Shown here piece by piece: positions 59,801 to 63,200 of a stretch of DNA of 64,000 nt. Source of the stretch: Dermatemys mawii (taxonomy: Eukaryota; Chordata; Testudines; Dermatemydidae); the NCBI GenBank assembly GCA_007922305.1, contig ML677373.1:20233348-20297347 (forward strand), read 5' to 3'. A program made the position numbers and the translations under genes. The notes beneath the pieces were generated by a model, which was not told where the DNA came from, searched no databases, and saw only the letters and a list, made by a program, of their open reading frames with translations. Position 1 is the stretch's first letter; each line of letters starts with the position of its first letter.

Positions 59801-62507
59801 TGGCTGGTGTGATATATAAATTCATCAGATTTCATGATAAGTGCCAGTAGAATTGCCACAATTAAAATGTAGCCTGCATACAGCAAACCCCAGGACAACC
59901 TAAAATCAGACACATTGCATTACTTTTCTGGTTTATGTATGGATGTTGATTTATCTGCCATACAAAGTTAAGTAGGCGGTTCACACACCAGAAGGCTAAA
60001 TCCTGGAGTGCCATCATCTTCATCAGCTCCTTAAACTTCCTTCTTTCTTTTGCCACATTGAGTGACATGAAGTATATGAGTGGAGAGAACACCACTGCCG
60101 TGCAGACAAGCCAAAAGTCATAGTTAATGCCTTCTGCCACCCGAAAGGGAGGCATCTTCATTTGGACAGCAGTGACTGATCGCAGCTCTTCCATCACTGA
60201 GTGGTTTGATGCCACCTAAAATACCAAACAAGCAACCAATTAGATTCATTTGACAAGAGCACAGATTATTAAGGACATTTTGTCCATGATTCTCTGCTGT
60301 GAGAGCAGGTCTTGAGCCCTCTCACAGTATGCAGGGTAAACTTCTCAGTCAGAATTAAGGAAAGATGCAAAAAGGCAACCTAATTCACTCTCTACACCGG
60401 GGTAGTCAACCTTTGGCACGGGTGCCGAAGGCAGCATGTGAGCTGATTTTCAGTGGCACTCACGCTGCCTGGGTCCTGGCCACAGGTCCGGGGGGCTCTG
60501 CATTTTAATTTAATTTTAAATGAAGCTTTTTAAACATTTTAAAAACCTTATTTACTTTACATATAAGAATAGTTTAGTTCTATATTACAGACTTATAGAA
60601 AGAGACCTTCTAAAAACATTAAAATATATTACTGGCACGCACAACCTTATATGAGGGTGAATAAATAAAGACTCGGCACACCACTTCTGAAAGGTTGCCG
60701 ACCCCTGCTCTACACAAACACTCACGGATGCCTGAGCTCACACCTGCATGCCAGAACATGAAGTTGCAGCTGTAAAGGAAGCTGATAGGAGCCAAGTGGA
60801 AAACATTCCAATCGCCAGCAAGAAAACCCCATGTTTCTTGCTGTTTTCCAAAGCAGTGAACATTTTCACTCTAGCCTTGTGGCACAGGGTTGGCATGGTG
60901 TGGGTGTGTGTGCATATGCAAATGGCAGGCATTTTTAAGAAGTGTTACTCTCATTTTGACACAAGAGGAGCAACATTCTATTGCTGGAGCACTGGTGGTA
61001 GCATCAGGATGTTTTTCTTGGAAAGGCAGCATTCAGGGTGTTATTTCTAGCAATGAGTTGCTTTAATGTGGAGACAGCCTGGCCTGGTGGACAGACAGAA
61101 CGTTAGGCTGTAATTGAGCCTGCCTGGTGAACGTGGGGAAGTCACTTCATTTCTCAGTTTCCCCATCTGTAAAATGGGGCTAGCAATAGTAAGCTCCTCT
61201 GTAAAATGCTTTAAGATCTACTAGTGAAAAGTGCCGTATAGGTCTCCCATCATAGTGGTATCTGAGCACCTCAAAGTCTTTTAATGCATTCATCCTGTGA
61301 GGTAGGGAAGTGCTATTCATTCCATTTTACAGTGAGTCACAGTGGGACTAACTGACTTGCCCAAGGTTACATAGAAAACTTGTGGCAGAGATGGGAATCA
61401 CACCTGATCTCCAGTGCTCCAAACTAGTGCCTTAACAAAAGGGCCCTCCTTCCTTTTACAGCATTTGTGCAATTCAGCACATGAACCAAATTATGGTAGA
61501 CTTATAGGCACCCTATTTGGTGGGCATGGATAGAAACAGAGAAATATAGGGTTGGAAGGGAACTCAGAAGGTTATCTAGTACATGCCCCTCATGTTGAGA
61601 ATGGATTAAATATATTCAGACCATCCCTGACAAGTATTTATCTAATCTGTTCTTTAAAACCCCCAGTGACGTAGCTTTCACAACCTCTCTTGTTGTGAAA
61701 CCTACTCCAATACTTTACTATCCTTGTAGTTAGAAAGTTTTTCCTATTATCTAACTTAAATCTCTCTTGCTGCAGTTTTTTAACCAGTTATTTACACACC
61801 TTAGGGAAATTTCATCTAGGCCATATTTCTTTAGTTTTCTTAGGCAAAAGTTGTGTGAGATTGTGTCAAAAGCCTGGCTAAAATCAAGATATATCACCTG
61901 TTGCCTCCCTCTATCCAGTAGGCCTGAAATGCTGTCAAAAAAGGAAATGAGGTTGCTTTGGCATGATTTATTCTTGATATATCCATGCTGGTTATTATTT
62001 ATCACCCTATGATCCCCTTGGTGCTTACATACTTTAATAATTAGTTCTAGTATCTTTTCAGGTATCAAAATGAGACTGACAGATCTATAATTTCCTGGGT
62101 CCTCTTTGTTCACTTTTTAAAGATAGGTACTATGCTTGCCCTTCTCCAGTCCTGTGGACCCTCATCTGTCCTCCACTAAGTCTCAAAGAGGTTCCTAGTG
62201 GTTCTGAGACTGCTTCAGTTAATCCCTTAAGAACCTGAGAGTGAATTTCATCACATCCCACTGATGTGATTACATCTCATTTCTCTAAAAAGCTCCATCT
62301 ACATGTAAAGTATTTGGTTAGAGGTTTTCTTTGGTTAGGTTTAATACTAATAATCTGGTTAAAATGAACAGACTTCCAAGCTCCCGACACAACTTACTTG
62401 AATGATAGCCGCATCGATGTTTGCTTGCAGGGGAACAAATCCCATAGTCCACTGTTGACTAACAGCACAAGTGATGTTCTCATAATATAAGAACTCAGAG
62501 CAGCTGC
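20760..62507 (-). CDS. ABCA9-like: ABCA8/9/10-like ABC transporter, 35 3' exons (5' end outside window)
   Basis: Full-size ABC subfamily A transporter of the ABCA6/8/9/10 group, expected in membranes and probably lipid-handling (family knowledge). The 35 exons, from 5' to 3', are each listed separately. All have GT-AG borders, phases join without a break, and the joined frame has 1,481 codons before TAA at 20760-20762. Domain order is: end of extracellular loop 1, membrane domain 1 (60215-57304), NBD1 (56151-44299), linker, membrane domain 2 with a large glycosylation-site-bearing loop (43470-33307), NBD2 (31491-25099) and C-terminal tail. Both Walker A motifs ([18 protein letters not shown]) and both Walker B aspartate-glutamate pairs are present. 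The tail ends [10 protein letters not shown], resembling the EWKLLPQ-type ends of mammalian ABCA8/9. One-to-one orthology with a mammalian member cannot be set from one sequence; mammalian 6/8/9/10 are probably co-orthologous. About 150-170 N-terminal residues are missing, judged from human family lengths of about 1,540-1,640. Confidence 0.95.
21310..21505 (+). repeat. MIR SINE
   Basis: Good MIR order: GGGTGACCTTGGGCAAATCA, CTCTGTGCCTCAGTTCCCCA, TCTGTAAAATGAGAATAATG, ending near a CATTATTATT tail. It lies between ABCA-like exons 34 and 35. Confidence 0.85.
21626..21681 (-). CDS. ABCA-like exon 34: C-terminal regulatory region
   Basis: 56-nt exon. Joined to exon 33 it encodes [34 protein letters not shown] is nearly invariant in this group. 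Acceptor TTTCTGTCCAG, donor GTACAG. Confidence 0.95.
22180..22402 (+). repeat. CR1 LINE 3' fragment
   Basis: GCTGGAGTACTGTGTCCAGT, TTCTGGACAAACTGGAG, ATGACCTGTGAGGAAAAATT and TCTGGAGAAGAGAAGGC are the sense 3' region of CR1. Confidence 0.9.
22405..22575. mobile_element. Fragment of Harbinger-type miniature element
   Basis: Shares GTCGACTTCAGCTACACTAT, GCGTAGCTGAAGTTGTGTG and TCTTAGGTCCATC with the right part of the complete element at 23631. The outer terminus is degraded. Confidence 0.6.
23039..23118 (-). CDS. ABCA-like exon 33: C-terminal regulatory region
   Basis: 80 nt. It encodes [20 protein letters not shown] then FFNLEA. The [10 protein letters not shown] and LSQAFFxLE blocks match ABCA9. 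Splice sites TTCTCTCAG and GTAAGA. Confidence 0.95.
23631..23924. mobile_element. Complete Harbinger-type miniature element
   Basis: 294 bp. The termini GGGCTTGTCTACACT and (reverse complement) GGGCTTGTCTGCAT are flanked by TAA at 23628-23630 and 23925-23927, the 3-bp duplication typical of PIF/Harbinger. Inside, GAGCGCTCTCCTGTCAACTC and GAGTTGACAGGAGAGCG form a strong hairpin. It sits in the intron between ABCA-like exons 32 and 33, 513 bp above exon 33. Confidence 0.85.
25099..25239 (-). CDS. ABCA-like exon 32: end of NBD2
   Basis: 141 nt. It encodes [20 protein letters not shown] then [26 protein letters not shown](H/Y)LK distinguishes the ABCA8/9/10 group from ABCA5 (CIGTVQHLK). Confidence 0.97.
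25629..25748 (-). CDS. ABCA-like exon 31: H-loop of NBD2
   Basis: 120 nt. It encodes [20 protein letters not shown] then [24 protein letters not shown] supplies the H-loop His; [14 protein letters not shown] is a subfamily signature. Confidence 0.97.
26609..26703 (-). CDS. ABCA-like exon 30: Walker B of NBD2 with Pro-to-Leu change
   Basis: 95 nt, acceptor CTCCATCAG, donor GTGAGT. It encodes [20 protein letters not shown] then [11 protein letters not shown]. The Walker B Asp-Glu pair is intact, but the next residue is Leu (codon CTG) where recalled family members have Pro (DEPSTGMDP). Confidence 0.96.
27440..27600. repeat. Short inverted-terminus element
   Basis: Begins TAGGGTGGCTACCTGTCCAG and ends GAGATGGCAACTCTAC, whose complement reads GTAGAGTTGCCATCTC. 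The internal TGTCC repeats resemble the GTGACCAGATGTCC family. Confidence 0.45.
27827..27902 (-). CDS. ABCA-like exon 29: degenerate signature of NBD2
   Basis: 76 nt. It encodes [20 protein letters not shown] then GISRK. The signature position reads LPAGI instead of LSGGQ. Recalled mammalian relatives have LSEGI or LPAGI, so degeneration at this site is a family trait rather than damage. Confidence 0.95.
29002..29180 (-). CDS. ABCA-like exon 28: Q-loop of NBD2
   Basis: 179 nt, acceptor TTTGTGCAG. It encodes the Q-loop as [20 protein letters not shown], then [20 protein letters not shown], very close to ABCA9. Confidence 0.97.
29440..29945 (-). repeat. CR1 LINE fragment
   Basis: About 500 bp, in plus reading AAGTTTTTCCTAATGTCCAA, CCTAAGCCCCCCTTGCTGCA, ACTGGACACAATACTCCAGC. 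It is the reverse complement of the CR1 3' region and lies between ABCA-like exons 27 and 28. The 3' terminus is degraded. Confidence 0.9.
30458..30549 (-). CDS. ABCA-like exon 27: Walker A of NBD2
   Basis: 92 nt, acceptor TTATTCTAG, donor GTAGGA. It encodes [20 protein letters not shown] then [19 protein letters not shown] is a complete Walker A. Confidence 0.97.
31034..31225. repeat. Direct repeat, copy 1 (3' side of exon 26)
   Basis: Shares GTATTCAGGTGTCTATATCA, GGCAATCTTAACAGAGAGAT and CCCATCTATTTCCATAGG-like blocks with 32584-32766, in the same orientation. Confidence 0.8.
31374..31491 (-). CDS. ABCA-like exon 26: first strands of NBD2
   Basis: 118 nt. It encodes [20 protein letters not shown] then [19 protein letters not shown], with the LxKEY aromatic residue and [11 protein letters not shown] core. 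Flanked on both sides by copies of one direct repeat (see findings). Confidence 0.96.
32584..32766. repeat. Direct repeat, copy 2 (5' side of exon 26)
   Basis: Shares GTATTCAGGTGTCTATATCA and GGCAATCTTAATAGAGAGAT with copy 1. It is followed without a break by a CR1 3' end, so it may be the upstream part of one CR1 subfamily or a local duplication that includes it. Confidence 0.8.
32750..33002 (+). repeat. CR1 LINE 3' end
   Basis: GGTTGGACATTAGGAAAAAC, AGCACTGGAACAAACTGCCT and GTCTAGATGACCTATAGAGG, ending in TTCTTAGGATTCCATGATTT-like 3' repeats. It stops about 40 bp from exon 25 (33042). Confidence 0.93.
33042..33162 (-). CDS. ABCA-like exon 25: acidic linker before NBD2
   Basis: 121 nt, 144-nt intron before it. 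It encodes [20 protein letters not shown] then [28 protein letters not shown] and EDEDVQAER are nearly invariant in ABCA8/9/10. Confidence 0.97.
33307..33398 (-). CDS. ABCA-like exon 24: last span of membrane domain 2
   Basis: 92 nt, acceptor CTTATTTTCCAG. It encodes [20 protein letters not shown] then [10 protein letters not shown], equal to the RCLExKxGxxxMRKDPxFR block. A palindromic miniature element starts about 23 nt upstream of its acceptor. Confidence 0.96.
33421..33496. mobile_element. Palindromic miniature element next to exon 24 acceptor
   Basis: The ends TGGGTGAAATCCCTGG and CCAGGGATTTTACCCA are complementary at 15 of 16 positions. The centre has ATTGACATCAATGG and TTTACTTCAGTGG, also partly complementary. 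Fragments resembling it occur at about 30340-30385 and 62650-62715. No coding potential. Confidence 0.75.
34144..34224 (-). CDS. ABCA-like exon 23: short divergent loop exon
   Basis: 81 nt, phase 0-0, between TTTTACCCTTCTGCAG and GTAAGA. It encodes [20 protein letters not shown] then HLLASLA, leading directly into PYLHCIIF of exon 24. The loop part is divergent, but the last residues match the LxxLIPYLQ junction of ABCA8. This exon is supported by phase, splice signals and position rather than by strong sequence identity. Confidence 0.85.
34505..35130. repeat. Long pyrimidine-rich tract
   Basis: About 600 bp of the plus strand is dominated by C and T (TCCTCCACATCCTCCACCAT, CCTCTCCTGCTCCTTTGCC). 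The transcribed strand copy is therefore purine-rich in the pre-mRNA. It is degenerate rather than a clean tandem repeat and lies between ABCA-like exons 22 and 23. Confidence 0.6.
35748..35864 (-). CDS. ABCA-like exon 22: membrane spans in domain 2
   Basis: 117 nt, phase 0-0, acceptor TGGCTTTCTAG, donor GTATGT. It encodes [20 protein letters not shown] then [19 protein letters not shown], mostly hydrophobic. Equivalent to the less conserved IPSFTLLG-type stretch of relatives. Confidence 0.92.
36279..36392 (-). CDS. ABCA-like exon 21: membrane span in domain 2
   Basis: 114 nt, phase 0-0. It encodes [20 protein letters not shown] then [18 protein letters not shown]. GYAASxxxxTYxISFxxRK matches ABCA8/9/10. 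Donor GTAAGT. Confidence 0.95.
37092..37265 (-). CDS. ABCA-like exon 20: membrane span in domain 2
   Basis: 174 nt, phase 0-0, acceptor CCTTCCCTAG. It encodes [20 protein letters not shown], a textbook ABCA motif (GLxPSAYWxGQALVD), and a hydrophobic span. Confidence 0.96.
37438..37558. repeat. Imperfect palindromic miniature element
   Basis: The left end GGTCCCAATATTGCAAACAC and the right end ACGTGTTTGTAGGATTAGGACC (cited in part) are largely complementary. It resembles short non-autonomous DNA elements; target duplication not found. Confidence 0.5.
37761..37871 (-). CDS. ABCA-like exon 19: membrane span in domain 2
   Basis: 111 nt, phase 0-0. It encodes [37 protein letters not shown]. The PxxAMSSIxDYK block is shared with mammalian ABCA8/9. 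Donor GTAAGA. Confidence 0.94.
38130..38265 (+). repeat. CR1-like fragment
   Basis: GCATTTAGTTCTGGATGCTA and AATGCAGAGAAGAATAAAAA resemble degraded CR1 3' sequence. Confidence 0.55.
38640..38890. repeat. CR1-like fragment and short palindromic element
   Basis: 38670-38755 resembles CR1 (AGCTTGGAAAAGAGAACAGT). It is followed by a hairpin, CCTAATTTTCAGAGGGTGAG paired with GCACTCTGAAAATCAGG. The latter is close to exon 18's donor at 38915. Confidence 0.5.
38916..39053 (-). CDS. ABCA-like exon 18: extracellular loop 2
   Basis: 138 nt, phase 0 at both ends, acceptor TTTCATCAG, donor GTATGT. It encodes [20 protein letters not shown] then [17 protein letters not shown], matching the FSxxCNxKxxNCFPVLMxIxSN block of ABCA8/9 and carrying an NFS sequon. 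Without it the loop would lack this conserved block, although exon 17 would still splice in frame to exon 19. Confidence 0.93.
39644..39771 (-). CDS. ABCA-like exon 17: extracellular loop 2
   Basis: 128 nt. It encodes [20 protein letters not shown] then [17 protein letters not shown], with an NIS sequon. NIEDF and YNGAI are family landmarks. Acceptor TTTGTTAG, donor GTAACT. Confidence 0.94.
40561..40730 (-). CDS. ABCA-like exon 16: first span of membrane domain 2
   Basis: 170 nt. It encodes the hydrophobic [13 protein letters not shown], then the large extracellular loop beginning [20 protein letters not shown] with an NDT sequon. The MYFLxPGQ and TSLLIxNxTG blocks match ABCA8/9. Confidence 0.95.
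41578..42256 (-). mobile_element. Penelope-like element with GIY-YIG domain, 5' part inverted
   Basis: The minus strand from about 42120 to 41840 encodes [20 protein letters not shown] then [20 protein letters not shown], a GIY-YIG-type endonuclease region as found at the C-terminus of Penelope-like retroelements. The 3' tail (AGTCCTGTGGCACCTTAAAG) is at 41590. From about 42130 to 42256 the plus strand encodes [20 protein letters not shown], the stretch expected immediately before QCPSAMYIG, so the 5' portion is flipped. No reverse transcriptase is present; dead copy. Confidence 0.75.
43269..43470 (-). CDS. ABCA-like exon 15: linker to membrane domain 2
   Basis: 202 nt, acceptor TTTGCTCTTAG, donor GTAAGT. 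It encodes an acidic linker ([20 protein letters not shown]) and then [20 protein letters not shown], the conserved cytoplasmic segment before membrane domain 2. Confidence 0.95.
44299..44418 (-). CDS. ABCA-like exon 14: regulatory domain, SMTTL block
   Basis: 120 nt. It encodes [20 protein letters not shown] and [16 protein letters not shown]. The YGxSMTTLxEVFLxLE string is diagnostic of ABCA transporters. Donor GTAAAA. Confidence 0.95.
44668..44708. repeat. (TAAAA)n microsatellite
   Basis: About eight uninterrupted AAAAT/TAAAA units in the intron between ABCA-like exons 13 and 14. Confidence 0.95.
44785..44870 (+). repeat. CR1 LINE 3' terminus
   Basis: GGATGTCAGACTAGATAACC and TATGAATCTGTG at the end mark a short CR1 3' fragment. 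It is followed by a SINE-like piece to about 45015 (GGCAAAGGTAACAGAGATGG, CATAAAACCCAGATCTTCAG). Confidence 0.65.
45274..45413 (-). CDS. ABCA-like exon 13: regulatory domain after NBD1
   Basis: 140 nt, acceptor CTTTCCTTTCCAG, donor GTAACT. It encodes [20 protein letters not shown] followed by [15 protein letters not shown], matching the [13 protein letters not shown] and LIYxLP blocks of mammalian ABCA8/5. Confidence 0.94.
46814..46904 (-). CDS. ABCA-like exon 12: C-terminal part of NBD1
   Basis: 91 nt between TTTCTTTAG and GTGCAG. It encodes [20 protein letters not shown] then RKWGIGYHL, a near-invariant KWGIGYHLS block of this branch. Too short to stand out as an ORF; found by phase and motif. 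Confidence 0.95.
47020..47255. repeat. Dispersed repeat with inverted GGTAATATTTTTTACTGGACC ends
   Basis: GAGGTAATATTTTTTACTGG on the left is complementary to CCAGTAAAAGATATTATACC on the right, and AAGCTT-centred GACAAATTTTCAAGC is complementary to GCTTGTCC. Same family as 19145-19290. It separates exons 11 and 12. Confidence 0.6.
47803..47941 (-). CDS. ABCA-like exon 11: Walker B, D-loop and H-loop of NBD1
   Basis: 139 nt. Walker B reads VLILDE with its catalytic Glu. The D-loop reads TAGLDL, with Leu where mammalian relatives have Pro. The switch region reads FSTQL: Gln replaces the usual H-loop His. Gln is also found here in mammalian ABCA8-type proteins as I recall them, whereas ABCA5 keeps His. 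The acceptor is CCTCCTGGCAG. Confidence 0.96.
48130..49260. other. GC-richer intronic block, unclassified
   Basis: Between ABCA-like exons 10 and 11 the composition shifts from AT-rich to GC-richer. Open frames up to 157 codons exist on the minus strand (48567-49040) but show no recognised domain, and they overlap other-frame ORFs. It is probably an old or unlisted insertion; no termini identified. Confidence 0.4.
49451..49570 (-). CDS. ABCA-like exon 10: canonical ABC signature of NBD1
   Basis: 120 nt, phase 0 at both ends, donor GTAAGA. It encodes [20 protein letters not shown] then [25 protein letters not shown] is the undegraded ABC signature, which in the assembled dimer faces the Walker A of NBD2. 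Confidence 0.97.
49655..49745. repeat. Left half of GTGACCAGATGTCC element
   Basis: AGAGTGACCAGATGTCCCGA, then TTTTATAGGGACAGTCCCG and GGATATAGGCTCC. A matching right half (GATCTGGTCACCCTA) lies at 51325-51362 beyond the gap. Confidence 0.6.
49960..50240 (+). repeat. CR1 LINE, ORF2 fragment joined to 3' end
   Basis: TGGCATGGAAAGCACACTTC, TTTGTGGCTGATACCGAGCT and AATGAACTTGACAAACTGGA are reverse-transcriptase region. 50130-50240 is the CR1 3' end (CTTACATTTCTATGATTCTG). The part between is deleted. Confidence 0.85.
50510..50725 (+). repeat. MIR SINE
   Basis: GGCTGGGAGTTCAGATACCT, GGGCAAATCACTTAACATCT, CCTCAACTGCAAAATC, ending in TTATTATTGTTA. A well-ordered MIR copy. Confidence 0.8.
50770..50858 (+). 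mobile_element. Penelope-like tail abutting the assembly gap
   Basis: GTATCAGAGGGGTAGCCGTG, then AGTCCTGTGGCACCTTAAAG, cut by the N run. It matches the tails at 6868-7014 and 41578-41690. Confidence 0.8.
50859..51258. other. Assembly gap of 400 N
   Basis: Unknown sequence in the intron between ABCA-like exons 9 and 10. Exons 9 and 10 join in phase without needing more coding sequence. The gap begins inside a Penelope-like tail and ends at a CA- and C-rich stretch. Confidence 1.
51325..51362. repeat. Right end of GTGACCAGAT element
   Basis: TGTCCTGATATTTCACTCTT then GCGATCTGGTCACCCTA, complementary in type to the left end at 49655. It may be the same element split by later insertions. Confidence 0.5.
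51872..52134. mobile_element. hAT miniature element with 8-bp duplication and long internal hairpin
   Basis: 263 bp. The termini CAGCGGTTCTCAAACT and (reverse complement) CAGGGGTTCTCAAACT are flanked by ATGTAAAC at 51864-51871 and 52135-52142. Inside, 51942-52007 and 52034-52095 are near-complementary arms built of AAGCCGCCGAATGCATTACT-type sequence. It lies 385 bp below exon 9. Confidence 0.93.
52136..52320. repeat. SINE (MIR/CORE-related) tail
   Basis: GGCAAGTCACTTAACTTCAC, GATTGTAAGCTCTTTGGGAC, CAGCACCTAGCACAACGAGG, and an AAATAATAAT end. The adjacent hAT element inserted into it. Confidence 0.65.
52519..52694 (-). CDS. ABCA-like exon 9: Q-loop of NBD1
   Basis: 176 nt, acceptor TTTACTTTGCAG, donor GTATTT. 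It encodes the Q-loop as [20 protein letters not shown] with the glutamine in place, then [18 protein letters not shown]. The following intron contains the assembly gap. Confidence 0.96.
53287..55015 (-). mobile_element. CR1 LINE with ORF2 remnants
   Basis: About 1.7 kb, minus strand. The left end is a CR1 3' terminus (ACATAAGAACAGCCATACTG). The minus strand encodes [20 protein letters not shown] and, further 5', [20 protein letters not shown], both reverse-transcriptase landmarks. Frameshifts interrupt the ORF, so it is inactive. It lies between ABCA-like exons 8 and 9. Confidence 0.93.
55016..55135 (-). repeat. CR1 LINE 3' end, second copy
   Basis: GGAATTGTCCTACCATATTA, GATCAGTGGTCTATCTAC and CAGATGCTTCAAAGGAAGG are a CR1 3' end. 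It abuts the larger CR1 and may be a distinct insertion into which the latter landed. Confidence 0.7.
55325..55435 (-). CDS. ABCA-like exon 8: Walker A of NBD1
   Basis: 111 nt. It encodes [20 protein letters not shown] followed by [25 protein letters not shown] is the Walker A (P-loop) form of NBD1 in the ABCA5/6/8/9/10 branch. The consensus Gly, Lys and Ser are all present. Confidence 0.97.
56093..56151 (-). CDS. ABCA-like exon 7: first strand of NBD1
   Basis: 59-nt exon with acceptor TTCTTTTTCAG and donor GTAAGG. It encodes [19 protein letters not shown], including the aromatic A-loop residue (TY) expected to stack on the ATP adenine. Codons are split at both ends and join exons 6 and 8 in frame. 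Confidence 0.92.
56433..56607 (-). CDS. ABCA-like exon 6: linker into NBD1
   Basis: 175 nt. It encodes [20 protein letters not shown], then an acidic linker and [11 protein letters not shown]. The [12 protein letters not shown] and PPEFxGKEAI blocks are conserved landmarks just before NBD1 in this subfamily. Confidence 0.95.
57060..57210. repeat. MIR/CORE SINE fragment
   Basis: ATTATTCCCATTTTACAGAT, GGGAGGCACAGATATG, GGGGTCACCCAGCCAGCC, CTCAATCCACTAGGCCAC. It ends just below exon 5. Confidence 0.75.
57304..57451 (-). CDS. ABCA-like exon 5: last span of membrane domain 1
   Basis: 148 nt, phase 0 start, donor GTAAGT. It has a short acidic loop ([17 protein letters not shown]), then a long hydrophobic span ending in [12 protein letters not shown], equivalent to the LALAIYFEKILP block that precedes NBD1 in mammalian ABCA8. 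Confidence 0.94.
57878..58063 (-). CDS. ABCA-like exon 4: membrane domain 1
   Basis: 186 nt, phase 0 at both ends, acceptor TCTCTTTCAG, donor GTATGA. It encodes [20 protein letters not shown], a second hydrophobic span, and [20 protein letters not shown], which matches the LEWxLxLxSPFAF block of the family. Confidence 0.93.
58484..59102. mobile_element. GC-rich hAT-type miniature element, 619 bp
   Basis: The termini CAGGGGTGAAAGG and (reverse complement) CAGAGGTGAAAGG are flanked by ATTGGCAG (58476-58483) and ACTGGCAG (59103-59110), 7 of 8 identical. The interior is very GC-rich and contains many AAAGCGCTGC / GCAGCGCTTT motifs in both orientations, giving extensive self-complementarity. It lies in the intron between ABCA-like exons 3 and 4. 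Confidence 0.85.
59758..59899 (-). CDS. ABCA-like exon 3: two membrane spans
   Basis: 142 nt separated from exon 2 by an 89-nt intron. It encodes [20 protein letters not shown] and later [12 protein letters not shown]. The LSWGLLYAG string is a hallmark of the ABCA8/9 group. Donor GTAAGT. Confidence 0.95.
59989..60215 (-). CDS. ABCA-like exon 2: membrane domain 1
   Basis: 227 nt, starts in phase 0 with [17 protein letters not shown], the strongly conserved NHSVMEEL block of the ABCA8/9 group. It contains a hydrophobic span ([19 protein letters not shown]) followed by the [17 protein letters not shown] coupling segment typical of ABCA proteins. Donor GTGTGT splits a TGG codon. Confidence 0.95.
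60398..60707. mobile_element. hAT miniature element with perfect 8-bp duplication
   Basis: 310 bp. The ends CGGGGTAGTCAACCTTT and (reverse complement) CAGGGGTCGGCAACCTTT are flanked by CTCTACAC at 60390-60397 and 60708-60715. The interior is AT-rich. A related tail lies at 13445-13490. Confidence 0.93.
61080..61445 (+). repeat. MIR SINE plus a second SINE-like unit
   Basis: 61080-61240 is an ordered MIR (GTGGGGAAGTCACTTCATTT, CAGTTTCCCCATCTGTAAAA). 61250-61440 is a related unit with CTGAGCACCTCAAAGTCTTT, GTGAGGTAGGGAAGTGCTAT and TGACTTGCCCAAGGTTACAT. Confidence 0.8.
61530..62330 (-). mobile_element. CR1 LINE, internally deleted, RT remnant
   Basis: The left end is a CR1 3' terminus (AGGGTTGGAAGGGAACTCAG). 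The minus-strand frame 62113-61751 encodes [17 protein letters not shown], the RT catalytic-region block. The 3' region is joined directly to RT sequence near 61780, so the ORF2 C-terminus is deleted. Confidence 0.9.
62398..62507 (-). CDS. ABCA-like exon 1 of 35 seen: end of extracellular loop 1
   Basis: Acceptor TTTCCTCTAG precedes it and donor GTAAGT follows. It encodes (G)[14 protein letters not shown]... to [11 protein letters not shown], with an NIT glycosylation sequon and two cysteines. Family members have a matching cysteine-bearing stretch just before the second membrane span. It starts with two bases of a split codon, so at least one earlier exon lies upstream. None is visible in 62508-64000. 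Confidence 0.9.
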
Positions 62508-62542
62508 CTAGAGGAAAGATTTTTTAAAAAAGCAAATAGTAT

Positions 62543-62566
62543 TGTGTGTGTGTGTGTGTGTGTGTG
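62543..62566. repeat. (TG)12 microsatellite
   Basis: Uninterrupted TG dinucleotides 36 bp upstream of ABCA-like exon 1's acceptor side; in the transcript it is a CA repeat near the branch-point zone. Confidence 0.95.
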
Positions 62567-62939
62567 AGAGGGGTGGGTGGGGTTACATGACACAAAGGAT
62601 TAGGGAAGTGGCCTATCACCTGTAGGTCCCCCAAATAGACTGTACTCTGTGGCTGAAATCCTGACACTGCAGAAGTTAATGGCAAAAACTCCTATAGACC
62701 TCATGGGATTCACTCGATGTTCATAGCGCCTGAGAGTCATTTCCATATCATGGGTGTTCAGCAGTCATTATGTAACAATTTGGGGGAGTCTTAGTACAGT
62801 CGCTAGCATGTACACACGCCCTTACAATGGGCAGAAAAACACGAGCAACTTGAAAATATATGGTTCAGTTAGGAGGGCAGAGTTACCCAATCGAATACAA
62901 CCAGGACGTGAATGTTAGCACTGTACCCTTCCAATACCC

Positions 62940-63200
62940 AGGACTGGCAGGCCATATCTACATTGTGGGCCATGAAAAATCCACATTGCTGAGCACTATA
63001 GTTATGCTGACCTAACCCTTGACATAGATGCAGCTAGGTCAATGGAAGAATGCTCCTGCCAACCTACCTGCCTTTGGCTGGGGAGGTGGAGTGACTGAAA
63101 AAAACTCTTCCCTTTCTGTAGGCTGCATCTACACTACAGAGTTACTGCAGCTTAGCTAAGGAACCACTGCTATATGCTGCTGTAGTGCCCATAGAGTAGA
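62940..63200. repeat. Fragments of GTCTACACT-type miniature elements
   Basis: CTGACCTAACCCTTGACATA, GATGCAGCTAGGTCAATGGA, and GGCTGCATCTACACTACAGA with GTAGACATCGGCTTA resemble degraded Harbinger-type miniature elements. No complete copy is seen. Confidence 0.5.
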
